Shown: positions 36,271 to 45,495 of the stretch, in pieces | Layout of the letters: the number at the start of each line of letters is the position of its first letter | How positions within the stretch are numbered: the stretch's first letter is position 1 | Assembly: GCF_029643425.1 (NCBI RefSeq) | Contig: NZ_CP119106.1 | Coordinates: 2,728,001 to 2,792,000 of the forward strand | Source: Isoptericola sp. AK164 | Lineage (GTDB): Bacteria; Actinomycetota; Actinomycetes; Actinomycetales; Cellulomonadaceae | DNA length: 64,000 bases | Direction: 5' to 3' | Notes under the pieces: model-generated | The model's database searches: none | What the model was told of the DNA's origin: nothing | The model's input: only the letters and a program-made list of their open reading frames with translations | Position numbers and translations under genes: made by a program

Positions 36271-37455
36271 TCAGACGGGTTCCACCTCGCGCGGCATCGG
36301 GTCGAGGACGACCCACCGCCCACCGTTCGCCTCGATCTGCGGCAGCGCTCGACGCACCTCGTCGAGGAGGTCGGGGACGAACAGCAGCACCCGCTCCGGG
36401 CGCAGCTCGACGAGGTCGTCGGGCGAGACGATGGGGATGCGGTTGCCCGGCATCGTCCGGCCGTGCTTGGCCGTGGAGGCGTCCGCGACGGCCACGACGT
36501 CCGTCGCCTCGATCCCCGACGCCCGCAGCAGCGCCGACGTCCGCGAGGCCGCGCCGTAGCCCGCCACCCGGAGCCCACGCGCCGTGGTGTCCGCCAGGTA
36601 CTCGCCGATCGCCGCGACCGACTCGCGCAGCGCGACTCCGAGCCCGGCGACCGACGAGGGGTCGAGCACGCCCTCCGCCGTCTCGCGCTCGACCATGGCC
36701 GTGACCTCCGGCGACTGCTCGCCCCAGCGGGAACCGTCCTTGGCGAGGGCGAGCATGATGGTGCCCCCGTACAGCGGGTACTCCCACACCCCGACGGCGG
36801 TGAGCCCCACCTCCTCGGCCATGCGGACCAGGGCAGGAGTCGAGTAGTAGGCGAAGTGCCCGTGCCGCAGCGCGTTCCAGATGCCGCCCCGCATGATCGC
36901 CGCGAGCGTGTGGTACTGCATGAGGAGGACGCCGTCGTCCGCGAGCCGATCACGACGCTCGACCAGCGCGGCCCGCTGGTCGGCGTCGTGCATCATCCCG
37001 AAGATGTCGACCATGAGCTCGGCCGGTCCCTCGGTGACCTCGATCATGTCGCGGCGGGCGAGCTGGTCGACCCAGCTGCCACCGTGCGGGCTCGGGTACT
37101 CGAGGACTCGGGTGCCCCGACGGACGAAGCCGGCCGCCTCCGCCTGGTCGACGGCGGCCTCGGCCTGCGCGACGAGCGCGGCGGGTTCGACCCCGCGCGG
37201 CTCCTCGGGCGTCGTCGGGTCGGTCTCCAGCTGCGCGAGACCCGACGACGTGCCGAACACCATACGCAGGGGGTGCTCCGGGTCCGGTGCGGCGTCGGAC
37301 GGCGCGGGAAAGAGGTCGGCCGGCGGCTGCATCCCGAGGTCGAGGACGACCACGCCCTCGCCGGAACCGTTCCACCGGTCACGCCAGGCGGGGTCGGGCA
37401 GGGACCCGTCCGCCGCGCTCTGCGGGGTCGAGCCGGGTGTCGCGATGTCGGTCAT
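36271..37455 (-). CDS. Sugar C-methyltransferase-like protein with degenerate N-terminal parts
   Basis: 394 aa. The C-terminal 130 residues are the C-methyltransferase domain of NDP-keto-sugar methylases (RVAGYGAASRTSALLRASGI, VADASTAKHGRTMPGNRIPIVSP). The middle has MQYHTLAAIMRGGIWNALRHGHFAYYSTPAL and LYGGTIMLAL as in that family. The N-terminus keeps the VVVLDLGMQPPADLFP turn but lacks the four zinc Cys usually in front of it, and the SAM loop expected as VLEIGxxxG reads VLEYPSPHGGS. It may have changed activity. It lies 49 nt downstream of the epimerase gene, same strand. Confidence 0.75.
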   Translation of the reverse strand: MTDIATPGSTPQSAADGSLPDPAWRDRWNGSGEGVVVLDLGMQPPADLFPAPSDAAPDPEHPLRMVFGTSSGLAQLETDPTTPEEPRGVEPAALVAQAEAAVDQAEAAGFVRRGTRVLEYPSPHGGSWVDQLARRDMIEVTEGPAELMVDIFGMMHDADQRAALVERRDRLADDGVLLMQYHTLAAIMRGGIWNALRHGHFAYYSTPALVRMAEEVGLTAVGVWEYPLYGGTIMLALAKDGSRWGEQSPEVTAMVERETAEGVLDPSSVAGLGVALRESVAAIGEYLADTTARGLRVAGYGAASRTSALLRASGIEATDVVAVADASTAKHGRTMPGNRIPIVSPDDLVELRPERVLLFVPDLLDEVRRALPQIEANGGRWVVLDPMPREVEPV

Positions 37456-37504
37456 GAGGTGCTCCCGTTCGTGGTTCCGGATTCGGTGCTCCGTCGACGC
37501 TCGC

Positions 37505-38527
37505 TCAGCTCAGGCGCAGCGTGGCCAGGTCGAGCCGACCTGAGCTCGCCAGGCGACGGATGCGTTCGAGGCGGACGAACCGCTCGCCCTCGAAGTCCTC
37601 CGCCGCCAGGCCGCGGTCCGCGGCGTCCTTCCAGATCTCCCGGATGCCGTCCGGGACGGTCCATGCGGGCGCGGCGGCAGGCAGCTGCTCCCGGATCCTC
37701 GTGAAGTCCACCCGGTAGTTGCGCGAGTCGGCCCCGGCCCCCGCGGCGAACGTCACGGGAGCCCCGGTGATGTCGCTGACCTGCTCGGCCACGGTTCGGA
37801 TCTGCACCACGTCCTCGTCGCGTCCGACGTTGAACGCCTGGTCGTGGACGACCGCGCGCGGCGCCTCGAGAGCGGCGAGGAAGGCCCGCGAGATGTCCTC
37901 CACGTGCACGAGCGGACGCCACGGCGACCCGTCGGACGCCAGCCGGACCTCGCCGCGCGTGAACGCGGTGCCGGTGAGGTTGTTGACGACGATGTCGGCA
38001 CGCAGCCGAGGCGAGGAGCCGTACGCGGTGGCGTTGCGCAGGTACGTCGGCGAGAAGTCGTCGTCGGCCAGCGCCGCGAGGCCCTGCTCCGCCCTGATCT
38101 TCGACTCGCCGTAGGGCGTCACGGGGTGGAACTCGGCGTTCTCGTCCACCGGCGCCTCGCCCGCCGCGCCGTACAGGGAGCAGGACGAGGAGAACAGGAA
38201 GCGAGGGACGCCCGCGGCCTTGGCCACCCTGGCCATGTGCACGGTCCCCTCGGTGTTGACCGAGTACGTGGCCTCCGGGTTGAGGTGCCCCAACGGGTCG
38301 TTGGAGATGGCCGCGAGGTGGATCACCGCGTCGAACCCCTCGAGGTCCTCGGGCCGTGCGTCCCTGACGTCACCGGTGCGCTGCTCGTAGCCGGTCACCG
38401 GGGACCCGAAGTCGCACCCGTCGTACCAGCCGACGTCGAGCCCGACCACGTCGTGACCCGCCTCCTGCAAGAAGGGAACGAGCACGGCTCCCACGTACCC
38501 CCGGTCCCCATCGACGAGCACTCTCAT
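37505..38527 (-). CDS. NAD-dependent sugar-nucleotide epimerase/dehydratase (extended SDR)
   Basis: 340 aa. Cofactor loop [25 protein letters not shown] (an Arg-containing variant of GxxGxxG), [10 protein letters not shown], and the catalytic SSSCSLYG...PYGESK (Tyr/Lys). It most likely acts as 4,6-dehydratase, epimerase or reductase on the nucleotide sugar made by the rfbF homologue. ATG 38527 has GGGAG upstream; ATG 38596 is in frame but without a ribosome site. The mRNA leader would be about 76 nt from the TAGCGT -10. Confidence 0.85.
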   Translation of the reverse strand: MRVLVDGDRGYVGAVLVPFLQEAGHDVVGLDVGWYDGCDFGSPVTGYEQRTGDVRDARPEDLEGFDAVIHLAAISNDPLGHLNPEATYSVNTEGTVHMARVAKAAGVPRFLFSSSCSLYGAAGEAPVDENAEFHPVTPYGESKIRAEQGLAALADDDFSPTYLRNATAYGSSPRLRADIVVNNLTGTAFTRGEVRLASDGSPWRPLVHVEDISRAFLAALEAPRAVVHDQAFNVGRDEDVVQIRTVAEQVSDITGAPVTFAAGAGADSRNYRVDFTRIREQLPAAAPAWTVPDGIREIWKDAADRGLAAEDFEGERFVRLERIRRLASSGRLDLATLRLS

Positions 38528-38609
38528 GACACTCTCCCGACCTGCGGCTCGCTGTGACGTGCACCCGTCGTCGGGCCACGTGGGGGCGAACATCACGCCC
38601 GCGTCCTCG

Positions 38610-38720
38610 ACGCTAGCCAGTGCTCGCGGCGACCGTCAGGTCCTGGCCGGGTGAAAACGGCCGGCCACCGGGTGATTGCGCCGCATCGACGTTCCGTCAG
38701 GGGCGTCGGCGCGTGAGTAT
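38610..38720. promoter_or_regulatory. Divergent promoter of the epimerase operon and the GT4-GT2 operon
   Basis: GGGTGAA at 38649-38655 and GGGTGAT at 38670-38676 are 21 bp apart. Reading minus, they are forward TTCACCC-type sites 40 and 61 nt from a TAGCGT -10 (38615-38610). Reading plus, they are reversed sites 66 and 45 nt from GAGTAT (38715-38720), which is followed after 6 nt by the ATG of the fusion glycosyltransferase. Both distances match the other promoters of this group. Confidence 0.65.
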
Positions 38721-38726
38721 CGGGAC

Positions 38727-40751
38727 ATGAGGATCCTGCGCGTCTCGCACAGCGCCGTGGTCGACGCCTGGCGCGAGCGCGAACGTGAGCTGCGCAGGCT
38801 CGGCCACGACGTGCGGCTGCTCTCGGCACGGGCGTGGGACGAGGGCGGTCGCCGGGTCCCGCTCCGGCCCCGACCCGGGGAGCCCGTGCGCGGCGTGGCC
38901 ACGCTCGGTCGGCACCCCGCGCTGTTCCTGTACGCCCCCGGGCCCCTGTGGCGTGCGCTGGGCGAACAGTGGGACGTGGTCGACGTGCACGAGGAGCCGT
39001 TCGCGCTGGCCACGGCCGAGGTGCTCGCGCTGGTGCGCCTGCGGGCCGCGCTGTCCCGACGTCCCCCGCCCCCACTGGTGCTGTACTCGGCGCAGAACAT
39101 CGCCAAGCGCTACCCGTGGCCGTTCCGAACCCTCGAGCGTGCCGCTCTGCGCAGCGCGGCGGGGATCTCGGTCTGCAACGACCGTGCAGGCCGGATCCTG
39201 CGGGAGAAGGGTGCCCGCGGCGTCGTGGCGACGATCCCGCTCGGTGTCGAGCTGCCCGGCCGTGCGTCCGGCACGGGCCGAGCCGCGCAGGAGGCCTCCG
39301 CCCCGGAGCTGGTGCGCGTCGGGTACGCAGGTCGGCTCGCACCGCACAAGGGCGTGCCCACGCTGCTCGAGGCCGTGGACGCGGACGAGCGGCTGCACCT
39401 GGAGATCGCCGGGGACGGCCCGCTGCGCGACCAGGTCACCGAGGCCGCGGACCGTAGCGCCCGCGTGCAGTGGCACGGGCCGCTGTCAGGGCCGGCCCTC
39501 GCGGAGTTCTACCGCGGCCTCGACCTGCTGGCTGTGCCGTCCGTCGACACCCCGGGCTGGGTCGAGCAGTTCGGGCGGGTCGCGGTGGAGGCGATGGCGT
39601 CCGGCGTCCCCGTGGTCGCGTCACGCTCGGGAGCTCTGCCCGACGTCGTCGGCGACGACGATGACCCCGACGCCGATCCTGCCGGTGGCCTGCTCGTCCC
39701 CCCGGGCGACACCGACGCGCTGCGGGCAGCGCTGCTACGGGTCGGCACGGAGCCCGGCCTCGCGGACCGGCTGCGCGCCGGGGCCCTCGAACGGGCCCGC
39801 TCCTGCTCGTGGCCGCGGGTCGCTGCACGCTACGACCGCCTGTACAGCCGCGTCGTCGACGGTCCACAGGACCTCGGGGACCGTCCGCTGCCCGAGGTGC
39901 TCGTCGTCGCCTACGGTCGGCCGGACCTCCTGCGCCAGGCGCTGGAACCGCTGGCGGGCAAGTTCCCGCTGACGGTCGTCGACAACTCCTCGCTGCCCGA
40001 GATCCGCGAGGCCACGGAGCTGGCGGGGGGCCGCTATCTCGACCCGGGACGCAACGGCGGATTCGGCGCGGGGGTCAACCACGGCCTGGTGCACCGGCAG
40101 TTCCCGGGCGCGGACGTGCTGCTGCTCAACCCGGACGCCGTCGTCGGTGCCGACGACGTCCTCGCGCTGCAGCGCGCCCTGCACACCCGGCCCCGCACGG
40201 CGTCCGTCGGGCCGCGGCAGGTCGACGCCGGCGGCACTCCGGCCCGTGTGACGTGGCCGTTCCCGTCCCCGGCCGGTGCCTGGGCCGAGGCCGTGGGGCT
40301 GCGTCGGCTGCGGCGCACGCGTCCGGATCGCTCGTTTGTGATCGGCTCCGTGCTCCTGCTGCACGCCGACGCGGTGGCGGCCCTGGGCGGGCTGGACGAA
40401 CGGTTCTTCCTCTACGCCGAGGAGACCGACTGGGCCTACCGTGCGGCGCGTGCCGGCTGGCACCACGAGGTCGTCGACGACGTCGTGGCCACCCACGTCG
40501 GCGCAGGCACGAGCAGCGACCCGACGGTCCGGGAACACCACTTCCACGCCTCGCAGGAGCTCTACCACCGCAAGCACTTCGGCGCGACGGGCTGGGCGGT
40601 GACTCGGTCGGCCGTGCTGGCCGGCTCCGCCGTGCGCGCAGTGGCGCTGCCGCCCGGCCGGCGCGCCGAGGCCCGCCGGCGCCTGCGCCTGTACCTCCGT
40701 GGTCCGGTGCGCGCCCGGGCGGCGGACGTCGCCACGGAGCGCTCCGGATGA
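38727..40751 (+). CDS. Bifunctional glycosyltransferase: GT4 fused to GT2
   Basis: 674 aa. Residues 1 to about 380 are a GT4 enzyme (VGYAGRLAPHKGVPTLLEAV, and FGRVAVEAMASGVPVVASRSGALP with the EX7E-type donor motif). Residues from about 390 are a GT2 enzyme (EVLVVAYGRPDLLRQAL, VVDNSSLPEI, GRNGGFGAGVNHGL, VLLLNPDAVVG, FFLYAEETDWAYRAARAGW). Two linked enzymes could add consecutive sugars. The first codons after the -10 (GGGACATGAGGATC) are identical to those of rfbC. ATG 38727 is probably leaderless. Its stop overlaps the next start. Confidence 0.88.
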   Translation: MRILRVSHSAVVDAWRERERELRRLGHDVRLLSARAWDEGGRRVPLRPRPGEPVRGVATLGRHPALFLYAPGPLWRALGEQWDVVDVHEEPFALATAEVLALVRLRAALSRRPPPPLVLYSAQNIAKRYPWPFRTLERAALRSAAGISVCNDRAGRILREKGARGVVATIPLGVELPGRASGTGRAAQEASAPELVRVGYAGRLAPHKGVPTLLEAVDADERLHLEIAGDGPLRDQVTEAADRSARVQWHGPLSGPALAEFYRGLDLLAVPSVDTPGWVEQFGRVAVEAMASGVPVVASRSGALPDVVGDDDDPDADPAGGLLVPPGDTDALRAALLRVGTEPGLADRLRAGALERARSCSWPRVAARYDRLYSRVVDGPQDLGDRPLPEVLVVAYGRPDLLRQALEPLAGKFPLTVVDNSSLPEIREATELAGGRYLDPGRNGGFGAGVNHGLVHRQFPGADVLLLNPDAVVGADDVLALQRALHTRPRTASVGPRQVDAGGTPARVTWPFPSPAGAWAEAVGLRRLRRTRPDRSFVIGSVLLLHADAVAALGGLDERFFLYAEETDWAYRAARAGWHHEVVDDVVATHVGAGTSSDPTVREHHFHASQELYHRKHFGATGWAVTRSAVLAGSAVRAVALPPGRRAEARRRLRLYLRGPVRARAADVATERSG

Positions 40752-42091
40752 GCCCCGCACCGTTCCGCAGCACGGCGTGGTGGCTCGGCGCCGGTGCCGT
40801 GCTGGTCCTCGTGGGCGTGCTGGTCGTGGTCGAACCGATGGCGGGGCTGGCCGCCGCGGCGGCCGTGCTCCTGGTCGGTCTGACGGCGATGTACCCCGAG
40901 GCGCTGCCGCTGGCGAGCATGGCCACCCTGCTGGTCATCGAACGGGTGGGCGGCGACGCCGTGAACCTCTCGGCGAGCGACGCCGTGCTCTTCGTGGCGT
41001 TCTGGGTCGCCGTGGTGCTCGCGCCGCGACCCTTCTCCCGGCCCCTGCGCACCCTGCTGTGGCTGACGGTCTTCTACCAGGCCGCGACCCTGTTCACCGT
41101 GGTCGTGAACCCCTACGTCGCCAACACCGTCGAGTGGTTCCACGCGTGGTTGCTCACCGGCGGGGCGCTGGTCGTGGGGTGGGCGGTCGGCCGGTCGGGT
41201 CGAGCATCCGTGGGGCTCGGCCTCGTCGCGGCGGGAGCCGCCGGGATCGCCGTGCTGACCGTCGGCACGGCGGCGCTCGGCTTCCTCTCCACGGGGCAGC
41301 TGGACGAGGTCTACCTGGAGTGGCCGTGGGGTATGCACAAGAACTTCATCGGCTGCGTGCTCGCGTTCGTCGCCACGATCGCCTTCGCGCGCCCGTCGTG
41401 GCTGGGCTGGTCGCGGTGGATCACCTCCGGACTGTTCTGGCTCTGCACGGCCGGGATCCTCGCCTCGCAGTCCCGGCAGGCCCTGGTCGGCCTCGGGGTG
41501 GCCGTGCTCGTGCTGACGCTGTGGCGCGAACCGGGCCGGCGGCCACGGTGGTTCGTCGTCCTGGCCGTCGTGCCGGCGATGGCGCTCGTCGCCGGGATGG
41601 TGCGCGACCAGCTCGAGTCCGGCAACCAGTTCAACTCCGTGTACCAGCGCCTGAGCTGGTACGACCAGGCTCTGGACGTGTGGCGCGACAGTCCCGTGGT
41701 CGGGGAGGGCCTGCGCTGGTGGACGGCCGGCCGCACGGACTACGAGTTCCAGCCGCCGAACGCCGAGCTCGAGGTGCTGACGTCCGGAGGCGTCGTCGGG
41801 CTGGTCGGTTTCCTCGTCCTCATGCTCGGCTCGGTGATCGTGCTGTGGCGCGTCGACCGACGGTTCGGTGTGCTCGCGGCCACGCTGGTGCTCAACCGTC
41901 TGGTGCAGGCGCAGTTCGACCTGTTCTGGGTCTCGGTGCAGGTGTCGGTGCCGTTCGTGCTCGTGGGCGTCATCCTCGGCGCCCGCGAGCGGGAACGGAC
42001 CCACGTCGCTCCGGATCTCGCCGCGGCCGCCGATCTCACGGAGGCCCGGGCGGGCCGGACGCCGCGCGGGCGGGCGGTGGTCCGCGCATGA
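40748..42091 (+). CDS. O-antigen ligase / Wzy-like polymerase family membrane protein
   Basis: 447 aa with about 11 membrane segments. The Wzy_C-type loop is recognisable by SQSRQALVGLGVAVLVLTLW, the periplasm-side stretch QRLSWYDQALDVWRDSPVVGEGLRWW and FQPPNAELEVLTSGGVVGLVGFLVLML. Such proteins polymerise or ligate lipid-linked oligosaccharide. The family does not separate polymerase from ligase by sequence alone. The cytoplasmic C-terminus is about 40 residues. 4-bp overlaps with both neighbours. Confidence 0.83.
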   Translation: MSPAPFRSTAWWLGAGAVLVLVGVLVVVEPMAGLAAAAAVLLVGLTAMYPEALPLASMATLLVIERVGGDAVNLSASDAVLFVAFWVAVVLAPRPFSRPLRTLLWLTVFYQAATLFTVVVNPYVANTVEWFHAWLLTGGALVVGWAVGRSGRASVGLGLVAAGAAGIAVLTVGTAALGFLSTGQLDEVYLEWPWGMHKNFIGCVLAFVATIAFARPSWLGWSRWITSGLFWLCTAGILASQSRQALVGLGVAVLVLTLWREPGRRPRWFVVLAVVPAMALVAGMVRDQLESGNQFNSVYQRLSWYDQALDVWRDSPVVGEGLRWWTAGRTDYEFQPPNAELEVLTSGGVVGLVGFLVLMLGSVIVLWRVDRRFGVLAATLVLNRLVQAQFDLFWVSVQVSVPFVLVGVILGARERERTHVAPDLAAAADLTEARAGRTPRGRAVVRA

Positions 42092-43152
42092 GAGTCCTGC
42101 ACGTCGTGGTCACGGACGCGTTCGCCGGGGTGGAGCGGCACGTCGCGCGACTGGCGCAAGCCCAGTCGGCGCGGGGTCACACCGTCACCGTCGCCGGGGG
42201 CGACCCCGGCGCGATGGCGGTCGCGGCACCGGACGTCCGCCGCGTCGCCGCCGCGACCGTCCCGGCCGCCGCCGCGGCGGTCCGACGTGCGGCCGCCCGC
42301 ACGGACGTCGTGCACGCCCACATGACCGCGGCCGAGCTTGCCACGACGCTGGGCCTGGCCGGCCTCGGCGACGCCCCACCCGTCGTGGCGACGCGGCACT
42401 TCGCCCGACGGCGCGGGTCAGGACGCCTCGGCCCTGTCGTCGCGCGTGCGGCCACGCACCGGCTCCGCGCCCAGCTGGCCATCTCACGGTACGTGGCCGA
42501 CCGCGTCGACGGTGCCGCCGATGGGCCGTGCATCGTCGTCCCGCCCGGCCTGGACCCGGCACCCGAGCCCCCGGACGCCGCGGCACGCTCCGCCGTGGTG
42601 CTCGTCGCCCAGCGGCTCGAGGCCGAGAAGGACACGGCCACCGCCGTGCGGGCGTTCGCCGGGTCCGGTCTCGCCGCCGACGGGTGGACGTTGCGCGTGG
42701 CGGGCGACGGCGCGCAACGCGACGAGATCGCCCGGCTCGCCGACGACCTCGGGGTCAGGTCCTTGGTGGAGCTCCTCGGGCATCGCGGCGACGTCGACGA
42801 CCTCATGCGAGACGCCGCGCTGTTCCTGGCGACCTGCCCGGTCGAAGGGCTGGGTCTCAGCGTGCTTGAGGCGATGAGGTCGGGGCTGCCGGTCGTGGCG
42901 GTCGGTGCCGGTGGTCACCTGGACACCTCCGGGGTGCTGGACCGCGCGCCGTTGTTCGACCCGGGCGACCACCGCGGTGCGGCCACTCTGCTGGCCGACC
43001 TGGCCGGTGACCTCGAGGCCCGACGTCGGCTCGGCCGCGAGGGCCGCACGGTCGCGGCGGGACGGACGCTGGACCGCCAGGTCGAGGGCACCGACGCCGT
43101 CTACCGCAGCGTGCTGCGCGCGCCCGTCCCGGCGGAGCGCCGATGGGCCTGA
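42088..43152 (+). CDS. Glycosyltransferase family 4
   Basis: 354 aa. N-terminal VVVTDAFAGVERHVARLAQAQSARGHTV and C-terminal PVEGLGLSVLEAMRSGLPVVAVGAGGH (donor-binding EX7E). LVAQRLEAEKDTATAVRAF is the usual GT4 hinge. It is Ala/Arg-rich with no membrane segment. The start overlaps the polymerase gene and the end overlaps the next gene by 10 bp, so the four genes from 38727 form one operon. Confidence 0.86.
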   Translation: MRVLHVVVTDAFAGVERHVARLAQAQSARGHTVTVAGGDPGAMAVAAPDVRRVAAATVPAAAAAVRRAAARTDVVHAHMTAAELATTLGLAGLGDAPPVVATRHFARRRGSGRLGPVVARAATHRLRAQLAISRYVADRVDGAADGPCIVVPPGLDPAPEPPDAAARSAVVLVAQRLEAEKDTATAVRAFAGSGLAADGWTLRVAGDGAQRDEIARLADDLGVRSLVELLGHRGDVDDLMRDAALFLATCPVEGLGLSVLEAMRSGLPVVAVGAGGHLDTSGVLDRAPLFDPGDHRGAATLLADLAGDLEARRRLGREGRTVAAGRTLDRQVEGTDAVYRSVLRAPVPAERRWA

Positions 43153-44366
43153 CCGAGCCGCACCCCGGACGCCACGACCTCGTGGTGTTCTCCCTAGAGC
43201 CGTGGGACGAGGTCTGGCGGCGCAACCAGCACCTCGTCTCCCGGCTGCTGGACGCCGACCCGGAGCTGCACGTGCTGTTCGTGGAACCGCCCGCGGACCC
43301 GCTGCACGCGGCGCGCAGCGGTCACCCGCCCCGGCCCGGAGCGGGGCTGCACCCGGTTCCGGGCGACGACCGCTGGAGCGGGCGGCTACGGTTGTACCAG
43401 CCCACCAAGTGGCTTCCGCGACGCATCGACCCGCACGGCGACGCCCGTCGCACCCGACGCGCGCAGAGCCTGGCCGGCCGCACGTCCCCGGAGACGACCG
43501 TCCTGTGGGTCAACGACCTCGCCGCGGTGTCCGCACTGGACGCCGGTCCTGCGGTGCTCTACGACATCACCGACGACTGGATCGCCGCCGACCGCCCCGC
43601 TGCGGCGCACGACCGGCTCGTCGCGGCCGAGAGCCGTCTGCTCCGTGAGGCGGACACCGTCGTCGTGTGCGCACCGGCGCTGGTCCGCACCAAGGGCGGG
43701 CACGGACGCCCACCCGTCCTCGTCACCAACGGCGTCGACGAGATCGCCTACTCCGACGCCGTCCCCCGGCCCGCCGACCTGCCGGCGTCGCCGGTCGCGC
43801 TGTACGTCGGCACGCTGCACCGGGACCGGCTCGACGTCGGCCTCGCCGTGCGCACCCAACGCGCCCTGGCTGACGTCGGTGGCCGGCTCGTGCTGGTCGG
43901 CCCTGTCGCGCTGGACCAGCTCGACCGCGTGCGGCTGGAGTCGACCGGGGTCGTCCTGCTCGGCCCGCGGCCCTTCGGGACCGTCCCGGCCTACCTGCGG
44001 CACGCCGACGTCCTGGTCGTCCCGCACGTCGTGGACGCGTTCACGGACAGCCTCAACCCGATCAAGCTCTACGAGTACCGCGCCGCCGGGCGCCCGGTGA
44101 TCTCCACCCCCGTGGCGGGCTTCCGCGACGAGGGACACCCGACGGTCACGTGCGCGGTCGCCGAGGAGTTCCCGTCGGCGGTCAGCACGCTCGTCCGCGA
44201 CGTCCTCCGAGGCACGGTGCCGCCGCCCGACGGGTCCCCGACGGAGCTGCCGCGCACGTTGCCGACCTGGGCGCAGCAGGCGACCGCGATGGCCGAGATC
44301 CTCACGTCGACGCGGCGCGCAGCCGGCGCGGTCGCCGGCGCGCGCACGCCGCCTCCCAGGCGCTGA
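43143..44366 (+). CDS. Glycosyltransferase (GT4-like, GT-B fold)
   Basis: 407 aa. It begins HDLVVFSLEPWDEVWRRNQHLVSRLL, a start common in teichuronic-acid-type glycosyltransferases, with VLYDITDDWIAADRP, VVVCAPALVRTKG and VTNGVDEIAY, then DSLNPIKLYEYRAAGRPVISTPVAGFRD as donor-domain motif. Last gene of the plus operon. Its 3' end overlaps the convergent GT4 gene by 65 bp, so it probably has no separate terminator. Confidence 0.85.
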   Translation: MGLTEPHPGRHDLVVFSLEPWDEVWRRNQHLVSRLLDADPELHVLFVEPPADPLHAARSGHPPRPGAGLHPVPGDDRWSGRLRLYQPTKWLPRRIDPHGDARRTRRAQSLAGRTSPETTVLWVNDLAAVSALDAGPAVLYDITDDWIAADRPAAAHDRLVAAESRLLREADTVVVCAPALVRTKGGHGRPPVLVTNGVDEIAYSDAVPRPADLPASPVALYVGTLHRDRLDVGLAVRTQRALADVGGRLVLVGPVALDQLDRVRLESTGVVLLGPRPFGTVPAYLRHADVLVVPHVVDAFTDSLNPIKLYEYRAAGRPVISTPVAGFRDEGHPTVTCAVAEEFPSAVSTLVRDVLRGTVPPPDGSPTELPRTLPTWAQQATAMAEILTSTRRAAGAVAGARTPPPRR

Positions 44367-45495
44367 AGACCACCTCGGCGGTCCGTCCGACCGCGAACCG
44401 TTCGGAGGCGCGCACCCGGGCGCGGTCCGCGCGCTCACGTGCTCGGACCGGATCACGCAGCACCGTCTCGATCGCGCCGGCGAGCGCCTCGGGGTCGCCC
44501 GGGGGGACGAGCAGACCGAGCGGCTCCTCTCCCGACGGTGCCAGGATCTCCGGTATCCCCCCGGCGTCGGTGGCGACGACGGGCACAGCCCGGATCATCG
44601 CCTCGACGACCACCTGGCCGAACGGCTCCGGCGTCGGGGACGCGTGCACGACCACGGTGGCGCGGTCGATCTCCGCCGTCGGGTCCTCAACGGCCGGTAC
44701 CCGGTGGACGACGTCGCCGAGACCGAGGTGCTCGATCTCGTGGTCCACACGGCGCGCGTAGTCCTCTGCACCGAACAGCGGGTCCCCGACCAGGCGGAAC
44801 CGAGCGGCGGGCCACGCGGCGTGCACCGTCGCGGCAGCCCGCACCAGGTCGAGCTGGCCCTTGGTCGGGCTGATCCGGCCCAGCAGCAGCACGACCGGAT
44901 CGGCCGATCGCTCCGGACGGCGGCCCGGCGCGAGCTCCTGCTCCGGCGCGTACCCGGGATACGCGACGACCATCCCCCGCGCACCTGGGAGCGTCCGAGC
45001 CGTCGCCCGCGAGTTGGCGATCACCACGGCCGGGAACCGGCGGGCCGTCCATCGCAGGAACTCGACGAGGGTTGCCGGAAGGTAGTCCACGGCGATCCGG
45101 TCGTGCACCCACCACACGAGCGGGACGCGCGCCAGACGTGCCGCAGGCAGGCCCAGGACGTAGGCCTTGAGCGAGTTGGCGTGCACGACGTCGGGCCCGT
45201 CCGCGCGCAGGCGACGGGCCAGCCGGGCGACGAACGCCACCCCACGAGGGATGCTGAGCAGCCCGGCGAGCGCGCCCGCCCGGTGCCGGTCGACCGTGGC
45301 GATGTCCGGCGCGAGCGGGAGGACGTCCACAGGGACGTGTGCCGCACCGGCCCGTGCGACGAGTTCCCCGTCGGAGAACAGGACCAGGTGCGCGACCACC
45401 CGTTCCCGGTCCGACACCGCGAGCAGGCGGAGCAGCGCCAGCTCAGCGCCCCCGACCGCAGCCGTATGGTCGAGCACACTGACGCGGAGCGTCAC
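44302..45495 (-). CDS. Glycosyltransferase family 4
   Basis: 397 aa. VSVLDHTAAVGGAELALLRLLAV is the acceptor-side loop; VLLLGRISPTKGQLDLVRAA and PEPFGQVVVEAMIRAVPVVATDAGG the donor side. HANSLKAYVLGLPAARLARVP and WWVHDRI are typical of capsule GT4 enzymes. Start is GTG 45495, overlapping the Wzz-like gene stop as GTGA; the longer open frame into that gene is rejected. Last gene of the three-gene minus operon. Confidence 0.87.
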   Translation of the reverse strand: MTLRVSVLDHTAAVGGAELALLRLLAVSDRERVVAHLVLFSDGELVARAGAAHVPVDVLPLAPDIATVDRHRAGALAGLLSIPRGVAFVARLARRLRADGPDVVHANSLKAYVLGLPAARLARVPLVWWVHDRIAVDYLPATLVEFLRWTARRFPAVVIANSRATARTLPGARGMVVAYPGYAPEQELAPGRRPERSADPVVLLLGRISPTKGQLDLVRAAATVHAAWPAARFRLVGDPLFGAEDYARRVDHEIEHLGLGDVVHRVPAVEDPTAEIDRATVVVHASPTPEPFGQVVVEAMIRAVPVVATDAGGIPEILAPSGEEPLGLLVPPGDPEALAGAIETVLRDPVRARERADRARVRASERFAVGRTAEVVFSAWEAACARRRPRRLRAAST

